Origin: Pseudomonadota bacterium
GTDB taxonomy: Bacteria; Myxococcota; Polyangia; Polyangiales; Polyangiaceae
Reading direction: 5' to 3'
DNA length: 6,078 bases
NCBI GenBank assembly: GCA_023419055.1
Contig: JAEZYO010000007.1
Location: 1 to 6,078 of the forward strand
In this document: one piece after another, positions 1-5,843 of the stretch
Layout of the letters: the number at the start of each line of letters is the position of its first letter
Numbering within the stretch: the first letter of the stretch is position 1
Notes under the pieces: generated by a model
Told to the model about the DNA's origin: nothing
The model's database searches: none
Seen by the model: only the letters and a program-made list of their open reading frames with translations
Program-made: the position numbers and the translations under genes

Positions 1-114
1 TCTCTAAACGTCGAGACGTCGTTCGACGGCGCGTTGGCTGCGGGGGGCGACGAGCTCGTGGGCACGTTGCTTGCCGGGCCACGTGTGACGGTGCGACTCC
101 AGCGGGTTGATTGA
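1..114 (+). CDS. C-terminal end of an upstream protein (partial)
   Basis: Frame 1 is open from the first base to a TGA at 112-114 and gives 37 residues ending in ...GTLLAGPRVTVRLQRVD. Third codon positions are mostly G or C, as in the confirmed genes of the window, while frame 2 hits a stop at once. The alternating hydrophobic, beta-strand-like pattern (FDGAL, ELVGTLLAG, RVTVRLQR) looks like the closing strands of a beta-rich domain. I do not recognise the family. The start lies outside the window. A GC-rich inverted repeat begins 24 bases after the stop, consistent with the end of a transcription unit. The call rests on reading-frame quality only, since so little of the protein is visible. 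Confidence 0.5.
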   Translation, partial: SLNVETSFDGALAAGGDELVGTLLAGPRVTVRLQRVD

Positions 115-128
115 GCAGCAAGCGGCAT

Positions 129-193
129 TCGAGCGAGGCGAACACGACCAGGGGGCTCGGTGCGGGGCGCTCGTGTTCGTTCATCGAGCGAGG
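129..193. repeat. 10-bp direct repeat bracketing a hairpin
   Basis: TCGAGCGAGG occurs at 129-138 and again, identically, at 184-193. The two copies are 55 bases apart and bracket the inverted repeat at 139-179. The arrangement could be chance in GC-rich DNA, a regulatory site, or a remnant of a duplication. Confidence 0.4.
139..179. terminator. Inverted repeat, possible terminator of the upstream gene
   Basis: CGAACACGA (139-147) is exactly complementary to TCGTGTTCG (171-179), giving a 9-bp stem around a 23-base GC-rich loop. A G-T wobble could extend the stem by one pair (138/180). It starts 24 bases downstream of the partial CDS stop at 114, where a terminator would be expected. No T-tract follows, so this is not a classical intrinsic terminator. 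It could instead be an operator or an RNA processing structure. Confidence 0.35.
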
Positions 194-226
194 GGTGGGC
201 AGCCGATAGGGCATGGCTGCTCCCCC
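192..226. other. GC-rich hairpin ending in a C-tract
   Basis: GCAGCC (199-204) pairs with GGCTGC (215-220) around a 10-base loop. The stem can be prolonged by a wobble and the G-run at 192-198 pairing with the start of the C-run at 222-229, with T196 bulged, to about twelve pairs. It sits in the 208-bp gap before the lipoprotein gene, about 100 bases upstream of that start. It may belong to the lipoprotein 5' leader or be a second terminator-like element of the upstream unit. No T-tract follows. Confidence 0.3.
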
Positions 227-322
227 CCCGACCGCGGCTGCGCGAGCGAACGAAGGCGACCTCCTCGGTGAAGATGAATTGCATTCTCGCGGCGGGGCCG
301 GCGCGCTAGCGTTCGCCAGGTG

Positions 323-1351
323 ATGTCGAAGGTGCTGTGGTCGGCGGCGGTGTTGCTTGTGGTCGCGTGCGCTTCTTCGCCGCCGCCCCCTGCGCCGCCG
401 CCGGTCCCCACGGCTCCGAAGGTGACCTGCGATCGCGAGAAGGATCAGGCGGCGATCCGCGCGATGGCAGGCTCTTACTCGGTCGAGTTCGCGTTCGACG
501 AGACGGAGGTGCTGACGCCCGGGTACGAGAAGCGGGAGCCCTCGAAGACCGGCGCGACCGAGCTCGTGCTCGTCATCGAGGATCAGCCGGGCCGCGTCTC
601 GCTGCAGCACCTCCTCGTGATGACCACCTCCGAGGAGGCGAAGAGCGTGACCAAGCACTGGCGTCAGGACTGGGAGTTCGAGCGAGCAGACTACCTCGCC
701 TTCCAGGGGAACCGCAGCTGGCTGCGTACGGCGGTGCCCGCAGAGGCGAAGACGTGCAGCTGGACCCAATCCGTGTTCGAGGTAGACGACAGCCCGCGTT
801 ACGCCGGGTATGGACGCTTCGCGCACCAAGGGACGAGTGCGAGTTGGCGCTCGAACGAGACGTGGCGGCCGCTGCCGCGCCGCGAGTACACGGAGCGCGA
901 CGACTACGACGTGCTGCTCGGGACGAACGTGCACCGGATCACGCCGAACGCCTGGTATCACGAGCAGGAGAACGAGAAGCTCGTGCTGTCGCCGCGTCAC
1001 TCGCTGGTGCGCGAGAAGGGGACGAACCGCTACGATAAGATCCCTTCGACGGCGACGGAGCCCGCGGCCATGTACTGGCTCGAAACGGAGGCGTTCTGGA
1101 AGCAGGTGCGAGAAGAGTGGGCGCGCGTGCTCGCCTCGCACCCGCAGCTATTCTTGCGCACCGAGGTCGACGGCAAGCGGCTCTACGAGCCGCTGTTCGA
1201 GCGGGCGAAGCTGCGCGATCCGGCGCTCGAGGCCGAGACGCCGAACTTCATTCGGGACACCATAGCGAGCTACGTCGCGAACGGCCCCGAAGCGCGAAAG
1301 CAGCGAGCGCCGGAGCCCGAGAAAAGCGAAACCCCTCCCGTGACGCCCTAG
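323..1351 (+). CDS. Outer-membrane-type lipoprotein, DUF6607-like
   Basis: The protein is 342 residues from the ATG at 323; an in-frame GTG at 320 would add one residue. It opens with a type II signal peptide: a short basic start, a hydrophobic stretch and a VVAC lipobox with the acceptor cysteine at residue 16. A proline-rich linker follows. The mature part carries HWRQDW near residue 113, WTQSVFEVDDSPRY near 148-160, LPRREYTERDDY near 185-195 and HEQEN near 214. This set matches what I recall of DUF6607, a family of uncharacterised exported proteins. The C-terminal tail is again rich in Pro, Glu and Lys. Lipidation and export are inferred from the signal. The Ser-Ser after the cysteine lacks an inner-membrane retention aspartate by the enterobacterial rule, which may not apply here. 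No catalytic function can be assigned. There is no convincing ribosome binding site, and the ATG is chosen because it places the signal peptide correctly. The gene converges on ino1. Confidence 0.85.
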   Translation: MSKVLWSAAVLLVVACASSPPPPAPPPVPTAPKVTCDREKDQAAIRAMAGSYSVEFAFDETEVLTPGYEKREPSKTGATELVLVIEDQPGRVSLQHLLVMTTSEEAKSVTKHWRQDWEFERADYLAFQGNRSWLRTAVPAEAKTCSWTQSVFEVDDSPRYAGYGRFAHQGTSASWRSNETWRPLPRREYTERDDYDVLLGTNVHRITPNAWYHEQENEKLVLSPRHSLVREKGTNRYDKIPSTATEPAAMYWLETEAFWKQVREEWARVLASHPQLFLRTEVDGKRLYEPLFERAKLRDPALEAETPNFIRDTIASYVANGPEARKQRAPEPEKSETPPVTP

Positions 1352-1392
1352 AGGGGCGGCACCTGGGAGGGGTCGGGGCGCCGGCAGGCGCC
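1331..1392 (+). terminator. Nested hairpins over and after the lipoprotein stop codon
   Basis: ACCCCTCCC (1331-1339) is exactly complementary to GGGAGGGGT (1365-1373). Inside this stem CGCCC (1344-1348) pairs with GGGCG (1354-1358), so the TAG stop at 1349-1351 lies in the inner loop. A further hairpin follows at once: GGCGCC (1377-1382), loop GGCA, GGCGCC (1387-1392). The position in the 93-bp gap between convergent genes suits a terminator for the + strand gene. No T-tract is present, so factor-independent termination is uncertain. Confidence 0.45.
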
Positions 1393-1425
1393 ACGGGGGT
1401 GGGCAGCAAGAAGCGCCGAGCCGCT

Positions 1426-1439
1426 CACCCTCGCGGGTG
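1426..1439 (-). terminator. Short hairpin just after the ino1 stop codon
   Basis: CACCC (1426-1430) and GGGTG (1435-1439) form a 5-bp stem. Read on the - strand, the loop is GCGA, a stable GNRA-type tetraloop. The hairpin begins five bases past the ino1 stop (1445-1447). It is a reasonable 3'-end or terminator structure for ino1, although the sequence after it on the - strand is not a clear T-run. Confidence 0.4.
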
Positions 1440-1444
1440 TTCAC

Positions 1445-2758
1445 TCAGTCGTAGTACTCGTTGCCCAGGTGGGTGATGAGCTGCTCGCCCTGCATCCAGC
1501 GCAGCGTGTTCTTGAGCTTCATCGACTGGATGAAGACGTCGTGCTCCGGGTAGAGACCTTCGGCCGTCATGGGTGACTTGAAGTAGAAAGAGAGCCACTC
1601 CTGGACGCCGCGGAAGCCGGCGCGGCCCGCGAGATCCATGAAGAGCGCGAGATCGAGCACGAGCGGTGCGGCGAGGATCGAGTCGCGGCACAGGAAATCG
1701 ACCTTGATCTGCATCGGGTAGCCGAGCCACCCGAAGATGTCGATGTTGTCCCAGCCTTCCTTCGCGTCGCCGCGCGGCGGGTAATAGTTGATGCGAACCT
1801 TGTGGTAGAGGTTGCCGTAGAGCTCGGGGTGACGCTCGGGCTGGAGGATCTGCTCGAGGGCGCCGAGCTTCGACACTTCTTTGGTCTTGAAGTTGTCGGG
1901 ATCGTCGAGCACCTCACCGTCGCGGTTGCCGAGGATGTTGGTGGAAAACCAGCCGCTCATGCCGAGCATGCGCGCCTTCAAGCCGGGCGCGAGCACCGTC
2001 TTCAGGAGCGTCTGGCCGGTCTTGAAGTCCTTGCCGCAGAGCGGAACGCGCTTCTCGCGCGCGAGCTCGAGCGCGGCGGGGAAATCGACGGTGAGGTTCG
2101 GCGCGCCGTTAGCGAAGGGGACGCCTTCCTTGATGAAGGCCCAGGCGTAGAGCTGCGAGTTCGAGATGCCCGGATCGTTCTCGAGCAGGCCCTTCTCGAA
2201 CGCGGCGACCGACTGATGAACGGCCGTCGGCTCGAGGTAGATCTCGGTGGAGCCGCACCACACGGCGACGCCGCGAGTCGCGCCGTTGTCCTTGATGAAG
2301 CGGCGGATGTCCTCGCGCAGCTGCTCGACCATCTCGGCCTTGTTGGCCGCCTTCTTCACGTTCGTGCCGTGCAGGCGCTTCACGTACTCGGGGTAGAACG
2401 CAGCCGCCATCGGCTTGATGGCGCCGAGCTCGTCCTTGATCGGATCGAGGTGCTTCGACTCGAGCACCTCGGCTTTGACCGCCGCCGCGTACGCGTTGTC
2501 TTCGTAGACGTCCCAGCCGCCGAACACGAGATCGTCGAGACCTGCGAGCGGAACGAAGTCCTTGATGTAAGGCGCGCGGTTCTCGGTGCGCTTCCCGAGG
2601 CGGATCGTCCCGGTTTGAGTGATGGCGCCGATCGCGGGCGCGAGGCCGCGGCGCGCGAGCATACAGCCGGCGATCAGGGTCGTGGATACGGCGCCCATGC
2701 CCGGCAGAAATACGGCCAATTTACCTTCAGGCTTTTCGATCTTATCGGGTCGTTTCAT
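1445..2758 (-). CDS. ino1: Inositol-3-phosphate synthase (MIPS)
   Basis: This 437-residue protein is a member of the myo-inositol-1-phosphate synthase family, which converts glucose-6-phosphate to inositol-1-phosphate (also named inositol-3-phosphate) with NAD as a recycled cofactor in the cytosol. The Rossmann nucleotide-binding loop is GMGAVS at residues 20-25. The family block GKDFKTGQT lies at 242-250, followed by LGNRDG at 276-281. Aligned by memory with yeast Ino1, the four catalytic lysines K369, K373, K412 and K489 correspond to K293 and K297 (KTKEVSK), K333 (GDAK) and K394 (FYFK), so the enzyme should be active. CRDSILAAPLVLDL at 357-370 matches the conserved EDSLLATPL region. The length is shorter than the eukaryotic enzyme (about 530 residues) and fits the bacterial type. 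The ATG follows a weak GAGAG purine stretch. The gene is divergent from the LicC-type nucleotidyltransferase, suggesting shared control. Its product is the expected substrate of the IPCT-like domain encoded at 3869-5830. Confidence 0.95.
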   Translation of the reverse strand: MKRPDKIEKPEGKLAVFLPGMGAVSTTLIAGCMLARRGLAPAIGAITQTGTIRLGKRTENRAPYIKDFVPLAGLDDLVFGGWDVYEDNAYAAAVKAEVLESKHLDPIKDELGAIKPMAAAFYPEYVKRLHGTNVKKAANKAEMVEQLREDIRRFIKDNGATRGVAVWCGSTEIYLEPTAVHQSVAAFEKGLLENDPGISNSQLYAWAFIKEGVPFANGAPNLTVDFPAALELAREKRVPLCGKDFKTGQTLLKTVLAPGLKARMLGMSGWFSTNILGNRDGEVLDDPDNFKTKEVSKLGALEQILQPERHPELYGNLYHKVRINYYPPRGDAKEGWDNIDIFGWLGYPMQIKVDFLCRDSILAAPLVLDLALFMDLAGRAGFRGVQEWLSFYFKSPMTAEGLYPEHDVFIQSMKLKNTLRWMQGEQLITHLGNEYYD

Positions 2759-2884
2759 GTCTGGTCTCTCGTCGCGAAATCGCGCGCTGTCTTGTTCGCG
2801 GTGTTCAGTCTCCGGAGCGGGGCCGCGCCGCGTTGAAGATGTCGTTTGAGTCTGACGTCATGGCAAGGATTGCGCTAGCAAGCA
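2759..2884. promoter_or_regulatory. Divergent promoter region with three palindromes
   Basis: This 126-bp gap must hold the promoters of ino1 (-) and the nucleotidyltransferase (+). It contains CGCGAAATCGCG (2773-2784, 5-bp arms), CTCCGGAG (2810-2817, perfect) and TGACGTCA (2853-2860, perfect). TTGC-GCTA-GCAA (2870-2881) forms a small hairpin just before the ATG. Any of these could be an operator, but 8-bp palindromes arise by chance in DNA of this composition. No convincing -35/-10 pair was found on either strand. Confidence 0.5.
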
Positions 2885-3643
2885 ATGGTGCACCGTGACA
2901 GTCTGCCTCGGATGACGACGAAGGCGGCAGTGATCCTGGCGGCTGGCGTGGGCTCGCGGTTGCGCCCGTTGACGGACGATCGCCCGAAGGCGCTCGTGTC
3001 GATCGGCGCGGAGACGATCTTGGAGCGCGCGGTGCGACTGCTCGCCGAGCACGGCGTCGAGCGCTTGGTGATCGCCTCGGGATATCGCGAAGACGCGATC
3101 GTGCGCGCGCTCGGGAATTGTCCGCTCGAAGTCAGGTACTGCCATAACCCGGAGTTCGACCGTACGCAGAACTCGGTGTCGCTCGCGCTTTGTCGCAAAG
3201 AGCTCGAGGGCGTGAGCTTCTTCAAGCTGGACGGGGACGTGGTTTTTCTCCCGGCGGTGCTGGCGAGGCTCGAAGCTTCGGACGCGCCGCTCGCAGTGGC
3301 GATGGATGCCGGGAGGAAGCTCGACGCCGAAGCCATGAAAGTCGCCGTCCACCTGGGGACGATCCGCGCATTCGGCAAGGGGCTTTCGCTCAGCGAGAGC
3401 GCGGGGGAGACCATCGGCATCGAACGAATCGACGAATCCGCGTCGAAAACGCTGTTCGAAGCGCTGGATCGGGCGCGCGCGGCGGGGCGCACCGATCTCT
3501 ACTACGAGGACGTGTACTCCGAGCTCATCGCTGCTCGCGCTCTCACGGCAGCGGTGGTCGACGTCGCCGATTTGCCCTGGACCGAGGTGGACGACTATTC
3601 GGACCTCGAGCGAGCTCGATCCCTGATTGCGACAGGTGCGTAG
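2885..3643 (+). CDS. LicC-type (phosphocholine-like) nucleotidyltransferase
   Basis: This is a 252-residue single-domain nucleotidyltransferase of the MobA-like/LicC group, which transfers NMP (CMP in LicC) to a phosphorylated alcohol and releases pyrophosphate. The signature LAAGVGSRL is at residues 18-26 with RPKAL at 33-37. QNSVSL (95-100) and LDGDV (115-119, metal-binding aspartates) follow. IGIERI (177-182), YYEDVYSELI (206-215) and WTEVDDYSDL (232-241) are typical of the phosphocholine cytidylyltransferase family. It has no signal peptide or membrane segment, so it is probably cytosolic. The substrate cannot be read from the sequence: phosphocholine, phosphoethanolamine, inositol phosphate and a phosphonate are all possible. 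The start is uncertain. ATG 2885 has only a distant AAGGA (2865-2869), while ATG 2912 gives MTTKAAVILAAG, which fits the family N-terminus better. It is divergent from ino1 and precedes a second, only distantly similar nucleotidyltransferase domain. Confidence 0.85.
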   Translation: MVHRDSLPRMTTKAAVILAAGVGSRLRPLTDDRPKALVSIGAETILERAVRLLAEHGVERLVIASGYREDAIVRALGNCPLEVRYCHNPEFDRTQNSVSLALCRKELEGVSFFKLDGDVVFLPAVLARLEASDAPLAVAMDAGRKLDAEAMKVAVHLGTIRAFGKGLSLSESAGETIGIERIDESASKTLFEALDRARAAGRTDLYYEDVYSELIAARALTAAVVDVADLPWTEVDDYSDLERARSLIATGA

Positions 3644-3655
3644 CCCGCGACGCAG

Positions 3656-3673
3656 CGCGCCGTACCCGGCGCG
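3656..3673 (+). terminator. GC-rich stem-loop after the LicC-type gene
   Basis: CGCGCCG (3656-3662), loop TACC, CGGCGCG (3667-3673) is a perfect 7-bp stem 12 bases past the TAG stop. It is a good terminator-type hairpin but lacks a T-tract. If it works as a terminator, the following IPCT-aminotransferase gene is transcribed from its own promoter, consistent with the 225-bp gap. Confidence 0.45.
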
Positions 3674-3734
3674 ACGCGACAGTCACGGGAGGCTACCCTG
3701 GGTCCTTTGGTAACAGTTCTGTGATCTTCATGGG

Positions 3735-3831
3735 TTGTCCGCGGGCTACGAAACATTGCCCACGGCCGGAGATCTGTTGCCCGTTTGCCACACTGTGGTC
3801 CGGCAACAACACTCGAGACGCGTCTTAACAT
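3735..3831. promoter_or_regulatory. Probable control region of the IPCT-aminotransferase gene
   Basis: This part of the 3644-3868 gap is less GC-rich than the flanking genes. TTGTCC (3735), TTGCCC (3756) and TTGCCC (3777) are spaced exactly 21 bp apart, two helical turns. The last copy merges into a dyad: TGTTGCC (3775-3781) pairs with GGCAACA (3802-3808) and encloses CCACACTGTGG (3788-3798). ACAGTTCTGT (3713-3722) is a further small inverted repeat. A weak -10-like TAACAT lies at 3826-3831, but no good -35 accompanies it. The layout suggests regulator binding sites or a structured leader upstream of the GTG at 3869. This is inference. Confidence 0.45.
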
Positions 3832-3868
3832 AGCGAATTGAAAGGGATTTGCGCCGCGAGGCGGGACC

Positions 3869-5830
3869 GTGGTAATCCGGTGTCGAGGCTTATTCTTGCG
3901 AGAACGAGACTTTTCAGTGACGCCAGCGCGAGTGACGCGTGCAGTCGTGTTGGCAGCCGGGATGGGCTCCCGCCTTGCGGACGGTACGAGCTTGCCCTCG
4001 AAGCCGCTCCGCCCGGTCGCGCAGGTGCCGCTCTTGGTGCGAGTGCTGCGCTCGCTGGAAGCAGCTGGGATCCGGGAGGCCGTGATCGTCACGGGGTTTC
4101 AGGGAGATCTCCTGCGCAAGGCGCTGCTCTCCGAGCCGAGCCTCGGGCTCGAGCTCATCTTCGTCACGAACGACCGCTACGAGAAGAAGAACGGCGTCTC
4201 GTTGCTCGCGGCGCGCGACTACGTGGATCGCGAGTGCGTGCTGACGATGGCCGATCATCTCTACTCTCCGGAGCTCGTGCGCCGGCTGCTCGCAGCCGAG
4301 CTCCCGCAAGGCGCCTGCGCGCTCGGCGTCGACTACGACATCGAGGGCTGCTTCGATCTCGACGACGCCACGAAGGTGGGCGTCGAGCGTGGTCAGATCG
4401 CGACCATCGGCAAGGAGCTGCCCGAGTACGACTGCATCGATACCGGCGTGTTCCGCATCAATCCCGCGCTGATCGAGGAGCTCTCGCGCCTCGAGCGTGA
4501 GCGCGGCGACTGCTCGCTGTCCGACGGCGTGAGCGCGCTGGCTCAGCGCGGCAAGTTCATGGCCGTAGACGTGGGTGAGGTGCGCTGGATCGACGTCGAC
4601 ACGCCGGCCGCGCTCGAGCGCGCCGAAGCGATGCTGCGCGTGTTCGGCGACTTCCTCGGCGACGAGCCGGGCTCCGTGCTGCCGGGTCCGATCGACCCCG
4701 AAGCCATCGAGCTCTTTTCTCCGAGCTGGGTGCGCGCGGCGAAGCCGTACGGCGAGGGCCACTTCGACATCGCCGATCAGAACCGCGGCTTCGCGCGGCT
4801 CATGTCGAACGAGAGCCCGTTCGCTCCGAGCGAGCGAGTGATCAACGCCATCGTCGAGGCGGCGGTTCGCGGGAACCTCTATCCCGGCAGCGCGCGCGAC
4901 CTGCGTCAGAAGCTCGCTTCGCTGAACGCCCTCGAGCTCGAGTCGGTGCTGCTCGGCGCCGGCTCCACGGAGCTCATCGACGTGGCGATTCGCACCTTCG
5001 TCGGCCCCGGCGAAGAGGTCGTGATCAGCGTGCCGACCTTCAGCATGTACGAGGCGCGCACGCGCGTCGTGGGCGGCATCCCGGTGCTGGTGCCGATGAC
5101 CGAGGACCACGAGCACGACGTGGTCGGCATGATCCGGGCGGTCACGGAGCGCACGAAGGTGATCTTCATCTGCGCGCCGAACAACCCCACCGGCGCGAGC
5201 ATCAAGCGCGAGGATCTGCGCCGCTTGCTCGGGCTCGGCCTGCCCACCGTGATCGACGAGGCGTACCTCGAGTTCGCCGCGAAGAGCTCGTTCATCGATT
5301 TGTTGCGCGAGTTCCCGAACGCGATCGTGATCCGCACCTTCTCGAAGGCGTACGGGCTCGCGGGGCTCCGTCTGGGTTACGCGCTCGCTCACCCGAGCGT
5401 GGTGAAGCTCCTCTCTCGCGTGAAGGTTCCGTGGAACGTCCCGAACGTGACGATCGCGGCCGTCACCGCGGTGCTCGACGACGTGGCGGAGTTCGAGCGC
5501 CGCCGCACGGAGCTGCTCGACGCGCGCGCCGAGCTGTCGGCTCGTGTGGCAGCGCTCCCGCGGCTCTCGGTCGTCCCCGGCGACGGGAACTTCGTCCTCG
5601 TGGACGTGTCGGCGACGAACTTCAGCGCGGAGCAGCTCGTGGAAGCCCTGCTCGGTGAGGGCGTCCTCATCCGGTCGCTCGGCGTGCACCACGCGAACCG
5701 GAGCTACGTGCGCATCACCGTCGGGACTCGCGAGCAGAATCAACGTTGCGTCCAGGCGTTCGAGCGCGTGCTCTCTCGCAAGAAGGGCGCCGTTCGCTAC
5801 GCGGTTTCCGGCGCGAGCGACGCCGAATAA
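3869..5830 (+). CDS. IPCT-like nucleotidyltransferase fused to HisC-like aminotransferase
   Basis: This 653-residue protein has two complete enzyme domains. Residues 24-262 form a nucleotidyltransferase: LAAGMGSRL (28-36), PSKPL (43-47), KKNGVSLLAARD (106-117), MADHLYS (127-133), DDATKV (165-170), IGKELPEYDCIDTGVF (180-195) and WIDVDT (240-245). These resemble the cytidylyltransferase half of archaeal IPCT/DIPPS, which makes CDP-inositol from inositol-1-phosphate and CTP. Residues 300-635 are a class I/II PLP aminotransferase of the histidinol-phosphate type: SNESPFAPS (313-321), GAGSTELID (363-371), PTFSMYE (389-395), APNNPTG (436-442), DEAYLEF (463-469), FSKAYGLAGLRLG with the Schiff-base lysine K493, and YVRITVGT with R615 expected to bind a carboxylate. 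A roughly 40-residue linker joins them. There is no membrane segment, unlike the DIPPS fusion. GTG 3869 is chosen for GAGG seven bases upstream; GTG 3917 is an alternative that would shorten a 23-residue extension. Ino1 nearby supports inositol phosphate as substrate. The aminotransferase substrate is unknown: a phosphorylated keto compound such as dihydroxyacetone phosphate, or histidinol phosphate itself, is possible. Confidence 0.9.
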   Translation: MVIRCRGLFLRERDFSVTPARVTRAVVLAAGMGSRLADGTSLPSKPLRPVAQVPLLVRVLRSLEAAGIREAVIVTGFQGDLLRKALLSEPSLGLELIFVTNDRYEKKNGVSLLAARDYVDRECVLTMADHLYSPELVRRLLAAELPQGACALGVDYDIEGCFDLDDATKVGVERGQIATIGKELPEYDCIDTGVFRINPALIEELSRLERERGDCSLSDGVSALAQRGKFMAVDVGEVRWIDVDTPAALERAEAMLRVFGDFLGDEPGSVLPGPIDPEAIELFSPSWVRAAKPYGEGHFDIADQNRGFARLMSNESPFAPSERVINAIVEAAVRGNLYPGSARDLRQKLASLNALELESVLLGAGSTELIDVAIRTFVGPGEEVVISVPTFSMYEARTRVVGGIPVLVPMTEDHEHDVVGMIRAVTERTKVIFICAPNNPTGASIKREDLRRLLGLGLPTVIDEAYLEFAAKSSFIDLLREFPNAIVIRTFSKAYGLAGLRLGYALAHPSVVKLLSRVKVPWNVPNVTIAAVTAVLDDVAEFERRRTELLDARAELSARVAALPRLSVVPGDGNFVLVDVSATNFSAEQLVEALLGEGVLIRSLGVHHANRSYVRITVGTREQNQRCVQAFERVLSRKKGAVRYAVSGASDAE

Positions 5831-5843
5831 GAGGCGTGATAGG

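Noticed and set aside
181..411. 76-residue - strand frame before the lipoprotein
   Set aside because: It overlaps the lipoprotein signal peptide region and hairpins, has low-complexity composition and no supporting ribosome site or motif.
1802..2836. 344-residue open frame on the + strand across ino1
   Set aside because: It is antisense to a clear Ino1 and its composition is Leu/Glu/Arg/Val-rich without domain signatures; it is an artefact of high GC.
2860..2898. 12-codon mini-ORF (MARIALASNGAP) overlapping the LicC-type gene start
   Set aside because: No convincing ribosome site and no attenuator-like codon run; considered as a leader peptide but unsupported.
3826..3831. TAACAT as a sigma-70 -10 box
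   Set aside because: Only a 4/6 match and no acceptable -35 element at 16-18 bp spacing, so it is mentioned only as a weak possibility within the regulatory region.
3838..4500. 220-residue + strand frame overlapping the IPCT domain
   Set aside because: It is Ala/Arg-rich, has no motif and lies in a different frame from the conserved nucleotidyltransferase.
4769..5773. Calling the aminotransferase domain simply hisC
   Set aside because: The fold and PLP motifs are HisC-like, but the fusion to a nucleotidyltransferase and the absence of other histidine genes in the window argue against assigning histidine biosynthesis by name.
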